A DNA stretch of 64,000 nt, taken from positions 1-64,000 of the forward strand of contig JABABU010000007.1 in assembly GCA_014238065.1 (NCBI GenBank), given 5' to 3'. This stretch comes from Actinomycetota bacterium. Lineage in GTDB: Bacteria > Actinomycetota > Acidimicrobiia > Acidimicrobiales > Poriferisodalaceae. A model generated the notes under the pieces. It ran no database searches and was not told the DNA's origin. It saw nothing but the letters and a program-made list of their open reading frames with translations. The position numbers were made by a program, and so were the translations under genes. Of this stretch, positions 1 to 7,722 are shown piece after piece. Numbering within the stretch: the stretch's first letter is position 1; each line of letters begins with the position of its first letter.

Positions 1-248
1 CCAGGAGTCGAGCAGCGCGCCGAGGGCCGACGTAGCTAGGCGCTTCTGAACCCAGTCGACGGTGGCGGCGAACTCTGCGACATGAGCGATGGCAGATCGC
101 CAAGGTTTTTGTTGTCAATTCGCGGACCAATTAGTTGTCAATTCGCGGACCAATTAGTTGTCAATCCGCGGACCATTTACCTGTCTGCTAGCTTCTACCG
201 GCCATGAAGGGAGCATGCTCCCTTGGACCATCTTTGAGGAGTTTGCGA
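1..248. other. Left edge and leader of the liv operon, no supported gene
   Basis: No convincing gene is seen here. On the minus strand a frame is open from about position 107 leftward to the window edge and could encode the start of a protein leaving the window, but it has no good start codon and I do not recognise it. The notable content is the tandem repeat at 112-180. The stretch 181-248 is the leader of the first transporter gene, with GAGGAG at about 236-241 as its ribosome binding site. Confidence 0.4.
112..180. repeat. Three tandem 23-bp direct repeats
   Basis: Copies lie at 112-134, 135-157 and 158-180. Each begins with TTGTCAATTCGCGGACC or, in copy 3, a one-base variant, followed by AATTAG or, in copy 3, ATTTAC. 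Repeats of this kind occur as multiple end repeats of some insertion sequences, for example IS21-type elements, and also as arrays of regulator binding sites. The array ends about 70 bases upstream of the transporter operon, so either a mobile-element end lying left of the window or an operator array is possible. Confidence 0.8.
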
Positions 249-1010
249 GTGTCGTTACTTGACGTTTCATCGATCACGGTCCAATTCGGAGGAATTCGCG
301 CTCTCGACGATCTGTCATTCACTCTCGACGAGGGTCAGGTCCTCGGTTTGATCGGCCCGAACGGCGCCGGGAAAACGACGCTGTTCAATGTCGTGAGCCG
401 CATCTATGACCCGACCGCCGGTTCTGTCACCTTCGATGGCCAGGATGTACTGGCGCTCCAGCCGCATGCCATCAGCAGGATTGGTGTGTACCGGACCTTC
501 CAGAACCTGGCCCTATGGCCGGGAATGTCCGTACTCGAGAACGTGATGGTCGGGGATCACGCGAACACCAAGACGACGTTCCTCAGCGCAATGCTTCGGA
601 TCGGAACTCGAGCCGAAGAAAGAGATCTGACTCGGCGTGCTTGGGCGATCCTCGAGGAACTCGATCTCACCGAGCATGCTCATCACCCGGCAGCCGGGCT
701 GCCTTTCGGAACGCTGAAACGAATCGAGTTGGCCAGAGCAATGATCGCCAAGCCGCGGTTGCTCATGCTCGACGAGCCCGCTTCCGGACTCACTCATGCA
801 GAGGTCGACAGTCTTGCTGCCGACATCAGGGATCTTCGGGATCGACACAACTTGACGATTCTGCTCGTCGAACATCACATGCACATGGTCCTCGGCATCA
901 GCGACAAGCTGGTGGTGCTCAACTTCGGCAGCAAGATCGCCGAGGGCGACCCCAATGACGTTCGCAGCGATCCAAGGGTCGTAGAGGCCTACCTCGGGAG
1001 TTCAGCGTGA
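249..1010 (+). CDS. livG: Branched-chain amino acid ABC transporter ATP-binding protein, LivG type
   Basis: Cytoplasmic ATPase of a HAAT-family importer, 253 aa. It has Walker A GPNGAGKT, a LivG-style signature region LPFGTLKRIELARAM in place of a canonical LSGGQ, and Walker B LLMLDEPASGL followed by the H-loop region VEHHMHM. I chose the GTG at 249 because GAGGAG sits just upstream and the protein then begins directly with the ABC core; an ATG at 204 would add a 15-residue tail. It is the first gene of the operon and its stop overlaps the LivF start (GTGA). Substrate specificity cannot be read from the ATPase. Confidence 0.93.
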   Translation: MSLLDVSSITVQFGGIRALDDLSFTLDEGQVLGLIGPNGAGKTTLFNVVSRIYDPTAGSVTFDGQDVLALQPHAISRIGVYRTFQNLALWPGMSVLENVMVGDHANTKTTFLSAMLRIGTRAEERDLTRRAWAILEELDLTEHAHHPAAGLPFGTLKRIELARAMIAKPRLLMLDEPASGLTHAEVDSLAADIRDLRDRHNLTILLVEHHMHMVLGISDKLVVLNFGSKIAEGDPNDVRSDPRVVEAYLGSSA

Positions 1011-1720
1011 GCGACACGATTTTGAATGTTTCAGATCTCCATGCCTCCTACGGACCACTTTCGGTGCTTCGGGGGCTCAACTTCGAGGTGAACGAGGGTC
1101 AGGTCGTCGTGATACTCGGCGCCAACGGTGCTGGTAAGACCACCACACTTCGTTCGATTTGCCAGATGTGTGACACCGAGGGGTCAATCACTCTGAGGGG
1201 CACCGATATCTCTTCGAAGGGCACAGCTGACATCATTCGACTCGGCGTGGGACACGTACCCCAGGGTCGCGGTACCTTCGCCGAGTTGTCGGTGATCGAC
1301 AACCTGCTCATCGGCTCGTACACACGTTCCGACGACGGCGTACAGGCCGACATCGATCGATGGTTCGAGATGTTCCCGATCCTAGCTGAACGCCGGGACC
1401 AACTCGCCGGGTCGTTGTCCGGTGGGGAACAGCAGATGCTAGCGGTAGCGCGCGCGTTGATGTCGCGGCCTGAGCTACTTCTACTCGACGAACCATCGTT
1501 GGGTTTGGCACCCATCATCGTCGAGCAGTTGTTCGAAACGCTTCAACGACTCAACAAGGAAGACGGCCTCACGATGCTGCTCGTCGAACAAAACGCCAAC
1601 TTGGCGCTTTCCATGGCTGACCATGGATACGTAATCGAGAGCGGGCTCATCGCGTTGGAAGGCTCCGCTCAGGCTCTCATGACCGATCCGGCTGTACAGG
1701 CAGCCTATCTGGGCGCCTAG
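1007..1720 (+). CDS. livF: Branched-chain amino acid ABC transporter ATP-binding protein, LivF type
   Basis: Second ATPase of the importer, 237 aa, the usual LivF length. It shows Walker A GANGAGKT, signature LSGGEQQMLAVARAL and Walker B LLLLDEPSLGL, and the LivF-typical VPQGRGTFAELSV stretch after the Q-loop. The GTG start overlaps the stop of livG by 4 bases, implying translational coupling. With LivG it should form the ATPase heterodimer that powers one or both of the permease pairs encoded downstream. Confidence 0.94.
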   Translation: MSDTILNVSDLHASYGPLSVLRGLNFEVNEGQVVVILGANGAGKTTTLRSICQMCDTEGSITLRGTDISSKGTADIIRLGVGHVPQGRGTFAELSVIDNLLIGSYTRSDDGVQADIDRWFEMFPILAERRDQLAGSLSGGEQQMLAVARALMSRPELLLLDEPSLGLAPIIVEQLFETLQRLNKEDGLTMLLVEQNANLALSMADHGYVIESGLIALEGSAQALMTDPAVQAAYLGA

Positions 1721-1746
1721 CCCAGACAGGTGACCAAAGGAACTCA

Positions 1747-2691
1747 GTGACTTTCTCCACTTTCCTCACTTTCGTCTTTGCCGGCCTCCAGGACGGGGCC
1801 ATCTACGCGACGGTGGCAATTGCACTCGTCTTGATCTTCAAGGCGACCACCCTCATCAACTTCGCCCAAGGCGAACTAGCCATGTTGGGTGCATTCTTCG
1901 TGTACATCCTCAGCGTCGAGCAAGGATGGCCTGTCTGGCCTGCCATCTTCGCTGCGATGTTGTTGAGCGCAGGTCTGGGCGCGGCTGTCGAGCGAACGCT
2001 TGTCCGACCGTTCGATCCGACCGACCATCTGCCAGTAGTGCTGATAACGCTCGGGTTGTTCCTGTTCGTGAACGCTCTTGCCGGCGACATCTGGAACTAT
2101 CAGCTGCGGCCGTTCCCCGTCATCTTCGATAGGTTCCCGGACTGGATGCCTGGTATTGGTGGCGATCGTTTCATCGAGATCGGAGGCGCCAGGTTGTTCT
2201 ACGACACGATCGGTGTCTGGTTCACGCTCGGCTGCATGCTCTTGTTCCTCAACGTGTTGCTCACCCGTACGCAGGTCGGGCTTGCGTTCCGTGCTGTTTC
2301 CTCAAACGTTGAATCGGCGAGACTTGCCGGAGTCAACACCGGAAGAACGTTGGGTTTTGGCTGGGCTCTTGCTGCAGCTTTCGGAGCTCTCGGCGCCACG
2401 CTCGTTGCTCCGTCGCTTGGCGGAATCCAGCCGAACCTGATGGTAGCTATTTTGATCTACGCCCTTGCCGGCGCCGCTCTTGGCGGGCTCGACAGTCTCG
2501 GTGGTGCGGTAATGGGGGGCCTGATCGTCGGGCTCATCCAATCGGTCGTCGTATCCTGGTTCTTCGTCACAGTGCTCGAGCAGCGTTGGATGAGTGTGCT
2601 CCAGCTCGGGTTTGCCTTCGCCGTGATCCTCGGCGTGCTCGTGTTCCGGCCTTCGGGACTGTTCGGCACCAGGATCATCGAACGAGTATGA
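1747..2691 (+). CDS. livH: Branched-chain amino acid ABC transporter permease 1, LivH type
   Basis: Integral membrane permease, 314 aa, with about eight hydrophobic segments. The LivH landmark INFAQGELAML lies near residues 37-47 and the conserved ALGGLDSLGGAVMGGL block, contacting the ATPase, lies in the second half. The GTG start follows AAAGGA at 1736-1741. It is 26 bases after livF and 34 bases before the first LivM. A homologous second copy lies at 3877. Confidence 0.92.
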   Translation: MTFSTFLTFVFAGLQDGAIYATVAIALVLIFKATTLINFAQGELAMLGAFFVYILSVEQGWPVWPAIFAAMLLSAGLGAAVERTLVRPFDPTDHLPVVLITLGLFLFVNALAGDIWNYQLRPFPVIFDRFPDWMPGIGGDRFIEIGGARLFYDTIGVWFTLGCMLLFLNVLLTRTQVGLAFRAVSSNVESARLAGVNTGRTLGFGWALAAAFGALGATLVAPSLGGIQPNLMVAILIYALAGAALGGLDSLGGAVMGGLIVGLIQSVVVSWFFVTVLEQRWMSVLQLGFAFAVILGVLVFRPSGLFGTRIIERV

Positions 2692-2725
2692 GTCATACCA
2701 TGGCGAGATTTTTGAAAGGAAGACG

Positions 2726-3802
2726 ATGAAGAGTTCGTCACTGTTGGTCGTTGATGAAGGAAGTCGACACCACCGGCTGTGGCAGGGCGGGATGTGGGGG
2801 ATCTTTGGTCTCGCCATACTGCTCGTCCCGGTTGTTCTTGCGCCTTTTCAGGTCGGCAACATGAACCGCGCCGTGATCCTGGGGGTGGCGATTCTTGGGC
2901 TGAATCTGGTCATCGGCTACGGCGGTCAGCTTGCGTTGGGACACAGCGCATTCATGGGACTCGGTGCATTTGTGACCGCGACCATGGTTCAGGACGAACT
3001 GTGGGACTACTGGATGATCATCCCTGTGGTCATCGTGCTCGGGTTCGTTGTCGGCCTCTTAGTCGGGCTGCCTGCACTTCGCGTCAGAGGTTTGTATCTG
3101 GCTCTCGTCACCATCGCGATGGCCACTGTGTTCCCGACGTTGGCGGCCATCGACAAGTGGGGCATCACCGAACGAACAGGCGGCCCAAACGGTCGGAAGG
3201 TCGTCGAACTGGTTGAGGCTCCTGACTTCCTCGGTTGGCTTCCTGGCGTCGGCGGGGCTCGCGGTGGGAACGCCTACCGATACTGGATCATTGTTGTGGT
3301 GGCCATCGCCGTCTGGGTGTTGGTGCGGAACCTGATGAACAGCAGGGCTGGACGCGCCGTCATAGCGATCCGCGACAACGAGACAGGAGCCGCGGTCTAT
3401 GGCGTAAATCTTCCGCTCTACAAGACCGTGACTTTCGGCGTCAGCGCCGCTATCGGATGTGTTGCCGGCCTGCTGTTCACGCTTCAGACGGCGTTCGTGG
3501 CTCCCCAGGACTTCACGTTCCTGTTGGCAGTCGATCTCCTCATCGGCTTGGTCATCGGCGGAGTTGGCACGATGCAAGGTGGCCTCGTCGGAGGACTCTT
3601 CGTCGTGTGGGTTCGTGACTGGACCAAGAAGGTGACGATACCGCTTGGCTTCTATGAACTCGATGGTGGAGGACCTCTCAGCCAGGCCACCTTCGGCATC
3701 ATCCTGATTCTCTTCACTTTCTTCGCTCCCGGCGGGCTCGTGTCACTCGGAAGACTTCTTCGCAGCAAGATCATCACTGTTGTTCCAAAGGGATCTACGT
3801 GA
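2726..3802 (+). CDS. livM: Branched-chain amino acid ABC transporter permease 1, LivM type
   Basis: Partner permease, 358 aa, strongly hydrophobic after a short polar N-terminus. LivM landmarks are YGGQLALGHSAFMGLGAF near residues 65-82, GLPALRVRGLYLALVTIAMA, and the cytoplasmic loop AVIAIRDNETGAAVYGVN that docks on the ATPase. It starts with ATG after an AAAGGAAG ribosome binding site. It forms the first permease heterodimer with the LivH at 1747. Confidence 0.92.
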   Translation: MKSSSLLVVDEGSRHHRLWQGGMWGIFGLAILLVPVVLAPFQVGNMNRAVILGVAILGLNLVIGYGGQLALGHSAFMGLGAFVTATMVQDELWDYWMIIPVVIVLGFVVGLLVGLPALRVRGLYLALVTIAMATVFPTLAAIDKWGITERTGGPNGRKVVELVEAPDFLGWLPGVGGARGGNAYRYWIIVVVAIAVWVLVRNLMNSRAGRAVIAIRDNETGAAVYGVNLPLYKTVTFGVSAAIGCVAGLLFTLQTAFVAPQDFTFLLAVDLLIGLVIGGVGTMQGGLVGGLFVVWVRDWTKKVTIPLGFYELDGGGPLSQATFGIILILFTFFAPGGLVSLGRLLRSKIITVVPKGST

Positions 3803-3876
3803 TCTGGGCGAGCGCGTCCACCAGCTAAGCAGGGTCATCAGGACCCACCACTCGTCGAACGTCTAGGGGACGGCAC

Positions 3877-4824
3877 GTGGATCTCACTCTGCTTCTTCAG
3901 CGCCTCTTCGATGCGGTGTTCAACGGTGGCATCTACGCGTCGCTGGCGCTGGCGCTCGTCATCATCTACCGCGCCACAGGGCGTTTCAACTTCGCGCAGG
4001 GTGAGATGGCCACATTCGCGGCCTTCGTCTCATTCCTCCTGCTGACAGGACCACGGCCGTTTCTGAGAGGCGGCAGTGTCGTAGGGCTGATCCCTGGAGT
4101 GCCGTGGCCGATCCCGTTGGCGGTTCTGGGTGCGGTGTTGTTCGGAATAGTCAGTGGCGCTGCTACCGAGCGAATCCTGATTCGTCGACTCGAACGCAAG
4201 CCTGATATTGCCTCGGTGAACGTCACCATTGGCCTCTTACTGACATTGAACGCTCTCACTGCCGAATTGTGGGGCACGGGCGGGAGGTTCTTTCCAGCAG
4301 TTTTTCCCGCAGGACCTGACGATCATCTGCTCATCGGAGGGGCCCGTTTGCGATTCACCTCGATCGGCGTCTGGCTCACCCTCCTCATCCTCGTGCTCCT
4401 TCTCGTTCTGTTGATGCAGCGCACGAAACCAGGGCTCGCATTCCGAGCGATGTCGACCAATCGAGCGTCCGCCGAGTTGCATGGGATCAACATTGGGCGC
4501 ACGTTGGCAGCCGGTTGGGCGCTCGCTGCCGGCATCGGTGCCCTCGCTGCAACTCTCAGCGCAAACTCGGTACTTCTCGAGCCGAGCATGATGCTTCGGG
4601 TGCTCATCTTCTCGCTCGCTGCCGCGACTCTTGGCGGGCTCGACAGCCCCAAGGGTGCTGTCGTCGGCGGAATGATCGTTGCGCTGAGCCAAACTCTCGT
4701 ACCGGCGTACGTGCCGTTCGTCGGCAACGAGTTAAGCCTTCTCCCGGCCGTGATCATGATGTTGTTGGTATTGCTCATCCGGCCTGCTGGGCTGTTCGGG
4801 ACCGAACAGGTCGAGCGGGTATGA
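3877..4824 (+). CDS. livH: Branched-chain amino acid ABC transporter permease 2, LivH type
   Basis: Second LivH-type permease, 315 aa. It is clearly homologous to the copy at 1747 (FNFAQGEMATF, ATLGGLDSPKGAVVGGM, IRPAGLFGTEQVERV at the C-terminus) but diverged, so the duplication is old or the pairs were assembled from different sources. GTG start at 3877 with AGGGGAC just upstream. It overlaps the next permease by 4 bases (ATGA). The 74-base gap after the first LivM is the largest inside this transporter cluster before the binding protein. Confidence 0.92.
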   Translation: MDLTLLLQRLFDAVFNGGIYASLALALVIIYRATGRFNFAQGEMATFAAFVSFLLLTGPRPFLRGGSVVGLIPGVPWPIPLAVLGAVLFGIVSGAATERILIRRLERKPDIASVNVTIGLLLTLNALTAELWGTGGRFFPAVFPAGPDDHLLIGGARLRFTSIGVWLTLLILVLLLVLLMQRTKPGLAFRAMSTNRASAELHGINIGRTLAAGWALAAGIGALAATLSANSVLLEPSMMLRVLIFSLAAATLGGLDSPKGAVVGGMIVALSQTLVPAYVPFVGNELSLLPAVIMMLLVLLIRPAGLFGTEQVERV

Positions 4825-5912
4825 CGGACGCGCTCGACGTCGACGCACCTCAGCGATCATGGCCCGGCCAACGGCATGTGTCAGGAGCCGTCTGCGTCGG
4901 TCTCATCCTGCTTTCGCTGCCGATCTTCTTGGATTCGATCCAGTTGCAGCGGCTGGCAATGAGTCTCGCTTTGTTCCTGGCGATCCTCGGGGTCAATCTC
5001 TCAACGGGCTACTGCGGGCTCATCAGCCTCGGCCATGGTGCCTTCGTGGGTATCGGTGCCTTCGGAACCGCGTGGTTCCTCGACGCGGAACACCTGCCCT
5101 GGCCGGCAGCCATCGCAGGAGGTGTGCTCACCGCTGGCGTGGCTGGCCTGCTCATCGGTGCTCCTGCTCTGAGACTTCGCGGGATTCACTTGGCCCTGGT
5201 GACCCTTGCGATCGCGGTGATGTTTCAGCCGCTGGCAAGACAGTTTCCGCAATTTTCGGGTGGTGTGAGCGGCAAAGCTGTCGCGGCGCGCATCGTGGCA
5301 CCAGGTTGGCTGGGTGACGGGAGGCTCGCCGACACCATGTGGCAGCTGTGCATCGTCATCTTCTCGTGCCTCGTCGGCCTACTCGTCGTTCACAACCTGG
5401 TGAACTCACAGTGGGGGCGCTCGATGAGAGCCGTTCGCGACGACGAGCGCGCCGCGGCTGTCTACGGCATCAACCTCACCATTGTTCGCACCGGTGCCTT
5501 TGCCATGAGCGCTGCGCTCGCTGGTTTAGCGGGAGCCATGCAAGTCGTGCTTTTCCCGTGGGTGAGTCCCGATGCGTACACCACATTCGACTCGCTGACC
5601 ATTTACGCAGTTGCTGTCATCGGAGGGCTCGGCACGCTGCGAGGCTCGGTCCTTGGTGTTGCGGCTCTCATCGTCGTGCCGCGGTTCCAGTCGCTCCTCT
5701 CATCGAGCGTCGACGGTGTTTCGAGTCCATGGCTTGATCTGCTCGGAAGCGACGCTCTGGTCTTCGGGGGTGCACTCACCGCGCTCGCGCTCGTTTTTCC
5801 CGGTGGGCTTGCCGCTGTCGACACCGCGCCAATCACCAAGTTCGGTCGTCGTTTCTTCGGCCTGTTCTTCGTCATCGGACGGTTTCTGAAGCGGCGCTAT
5901 TCAACGTTCTAG
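4821..5912 (+). CDS. livM: Branched-chain amino acid ABC transporter permease 2, LivM type
   Basis: Second LivM-type permease, 363 aa. Landmarks are YCGLISLGHGAFVGIGAFG, PALRLRGIHLALVTLAI and the loop SMRAVRDDERAAAVYGIN. I start it at the ATG at 4821, which overlaps the LivH stop; the frame is open further upstream, but that part lies inside livH and reads as non-membrane Arg-rich sequence. It completes the second permease pair. The Phe/Arg-rich C-terminus ending near GRFLKRRYSTF is unusual but within family variation. Confidence 0.91.
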   Translation: MTDALDVDAPQRSWPGQRHVSGAVCVGLILLSLPIFLDSIQLQRLAMSLALFLAILGVNLSTGYCGLISLGHGAFVGIGAFGTAWFLDAEHLPWPAAIAGGVLTAGVAGLLIGAPALRLRGIHLALVTLAIAVMFQPLARQFPQFSGGVSGKAVAARIVAPGWLGDGRLADTMWQLCIVIFSCLVGLLVVHNLVNSQWGRSMRAVRDDERAAAVYGINLTIVRTGAFAMSAALAGLAGAMQVVLFPWVSPDAYTTFDSLTIYAVAVIGGLGTLRGSVLGVAALIVVPRFQSLLSSSVDGVSSPWLDLLGSDALVFGGALTALALVFPGGLAAVDTAPITKFGRRFFGLFFVIGRFLKRRYSTF

Positions 5913-5941
5913 TCACGCTGACGACTCATCGCGCTAAGGTT

Positions 5942-5990
5942 CCTCCACGTCCCTTCACATCTCCGTGGAGGGTGAGGGAAGAGGGACCCA
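5942..5990 (+). promoter_or_regulatory. Structured leader with alternative hairpins before the binding-protein gene
   Basis: An 8-bp perfect stem pairs CCTCCACG (5942-5949) with CGTGGAGG (5964-5971) around a 14-base loop. The loop segment TCCCTTCAC (5950-5958) can instead pair with GTGAGGGA (5972-5979). GTCCCT (5949-5954) can pair with AGGGAC (5982-5987), which covers the ribosome binding site GAGGGA of the gene at 5991. These pairings exclude one another. Seen directly: the complementarity. Inferred: translational or stability control that tunes binding-protein output relative to the membrane genes. Confidence 0.4.
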
Positions 5991-7616
5991 ATGATCAGAA
6001 GTCGCATCTGGCGTTTGTTTGCACTGCTTGCAGTGTTTTCACTCGTCGCAGTTGCTTGTGGTGACAGCGGTGACGTTGACGACGTCGTCGCCGGCGATGA
6101 CGCAGTAACCACAGCACCTCCCGATACAGCTGGAGGGTTGAGCGAGGACGACGTAAAGGACGCGTTCGACTCAACGACCACAACTGAGGAAGCCACGGAG
6201 ACCACCGAGGCCGCCGCCGAAGAGGACGCAGTCGTTCTCGAGGGCATGGATGCCCTGGAAGCCGAATGGGCTGAGAACCGCGCTGCGATCGTTGCCGATC
6301 TGACGGCGAAGATCGAATCGGGCGAATACGGGATAGACGCAAACAACGTTCTGCGTGGTCCCGGCGGGTATTCGGCAGATCTGAACAACTGTCCGGATGA
6401 CTGGTCGGACACGAATGGTCTGACAGGAGACGAAATTCGCATCGGGCACACGACAGCGAAATCAGGCACACTCGCGGCTTACGGCAACATCAGCGTCGGT
6501 AGCCAGGTGTACTTCGACTATGTCAGTGACAATGATCCGGTCATTCCTGGCGCGCGGGTGAACTACATCATTCGCGACGATGCCTACGTTGCAGCGCAGA
6601 CGATCCAGTTCATCGACGAGCTCGTCGAGTCCGAGAACGTCTTCGCACTCACGACGCTGGGTTCGCCGAACACCCTTGCGGTGTACACCACGATCAACAA
6701 CGAGTGCATTCCGCACCCATTTGTGCTCTCCGGTCACCCGGCATGGGGCGACCCCGAGTTCCATCCGTGGACAACCGGCTATCAGCTGTCGTACTTCACA
6801 GAGGCAGTGCTCTGGGGCGGTTGGATCAAAGCCAACCTTGCTGACGAGCTTCCGTTGAAGGTCGCAGGCCTGGTTGCTGACAACGACTTCGGTCTGGCCT
6901 ATGAGGCCGGGTTCCAGACGTTCGCCGAGAACAACCCGGACGTTGTCTCGGAGTTCGTCGCGATTCGCCACGATCCAGCAGCACCAACGGTCAGCAACGA
7001 AGTGACAACGCTTGCCGCTGGCGATCCCGACGTCTTCATTTCGATGACAGCGGGCAACGCATGCCCACAGGCGATTCAGGACGTTGAACGAGTCGGCTTG
7101 CTCGAAACGACACTCGTGCAGTTCACACCGTCGGTGTGCAAGGGCATCGAGGCGTTCTTGAAGCCTGCAGGCGACGCAGCACACAACTGGTGGGTTGTCG
7201 GCGGCGGAACCATCGATACCTCTGACCCGAGCCATGCCGATGATCCGTTCGTTGAGTTCGCCAATGAGCTGATCACCGAGGCTGGGCTCGATCCGGCGAT
7301 CTCGCTGTACGGAATCGGCTTCAGCTATGCCTGGCCATACGTCGAGGTCCTCAAGATCGGGGCGGCGCTTCCGGGAGGCTTGTCCCGTACCAACCTGATG
7401 CTCGCGACATGGAGCTTCTCGGGTAAGCACCCGCTTCTGTTGGACGGCATCACGTTCGCCATGAATGGGCTCGCGGATCCGTACTTCATCGAAGGTTCTG
7501 ACTTCTCGCAGTACGATTCCAGCGACGCCTCTTGGAGCGTCGTAGGTGCGATCGTCGACCTCGACGGTGCCTCCGGCGCATGCGCGTGGAACATCGACGA
7601 GGGTGGCTGCGGCTGA
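5991..7616 (+). CDS. ABC transporter substrate-binding lipoprotein (Peripla_BP_6 / Liv type)
   Basis: Extracytoplasmic receptor of the importer, 541 aa. Residues 1-23 form a lipoprotein signal (RSRIWRLFALLAVFSL then VAVAC, Cys23 predicted to be lipidated). Residues 24 to about 80 are an acidic, Thr-rich low-complexity linker. A Leu/Ile/Val-binding type fold follows from about residue 145 (GDEIRIGHTTAKSG, later VAGLVADNDFGLAYEAGF). At 541 aa it is longer than classical LivJ proteins (about 370 aa), mainly through the linker and an extra N-terminal segment. It lies 78 bases after the second LivM and is followed by a strong terminator. Confidence 0.88.
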   Translation: MIRSRIWRLFALLAVFSLVAVACGDSGDVDDVVAGDDAVTTAPPDTAGGLSEDDVKDAFDSTTTTEEATETTEAAAEEDAVVLEGMDALEAEWAENRAAIVADLTAKIESGEYGIDANNVLRGPGGYSADLNNCPDDWSDTNGLTGDEIRIGHTTAKSGTLAAYGNISVGSQVYFDYVSDNDPVIPGARVNYIIRDDAYVAAQTIQFIDELVESENVFALTTLGSPNTLAVYTTINNECIPHPFVLSGHPAWGDPEFHPWTTGYQLSYFTEAVLWGGWIKANLADELPLKVAGLVADNDFGLAYEAGFQTFAENNPDVVSEFVAIRHDPAAPTVSNEVTTLAAGDPDVFISMTAGNACPQAIQDVERVGLLETTLVQFTPSVCKGIEAFLKPAGDAAHNWWVVGGGTIDTSDPSHADDPFVEFANELITEAGLDPAISLYGIGFSYAWPYVEVLKIGAALPGGLSRTNLMLATWSFSGKHPLLLDGITFAMNGLADPYFIEGSDFSQYDSSDASWSVVGAIVDLDGASGACAWNIDEGGCG

Positions 7617-7644
7617 TTCGACCTAAGCGACTCAGATCATGATC

Positions 7645-7675
7645 GAGCCGGCGGGCGAAAGCCCGCCGGCTCTTT
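7645..7675 (+). terminator. Rho-independent terminator of the liv operon
   Basis: A 12-bp perfect stem, GAGCCGGCGGGC (7645-7656), closes a GAAA tetraloop (7657-7660) with GCCCGCCGGCTC (7661-7672), followed by TTTC. It lies 28 bases after the binding-protein stop codon. This is the clearest terminator in the window. Confidence 0.9.
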
Positions 7676-7722
7676 CATGTCATGGGGACGGAACGACACC
7701 GCGTTCTCACCGAACTGTCGAG

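Noticed and set aside
4515-4820. Upstream extension of the second LivM
   Set aside because: Lies inside livH in another frame and reads as Arg/Cys-rich non-membrane sequence; the ATG at 4821 has the operon's usual 4-base overlap.
5942-5979. H-type pseudoknot riboswitch (preQ1 or SAM-II like)
   Set aside because: The two stems would have zero-length connecting loops, so full simultaneous pairing is impossible, and no known ligand-site sequence is present. Kept only as alternative pairings.
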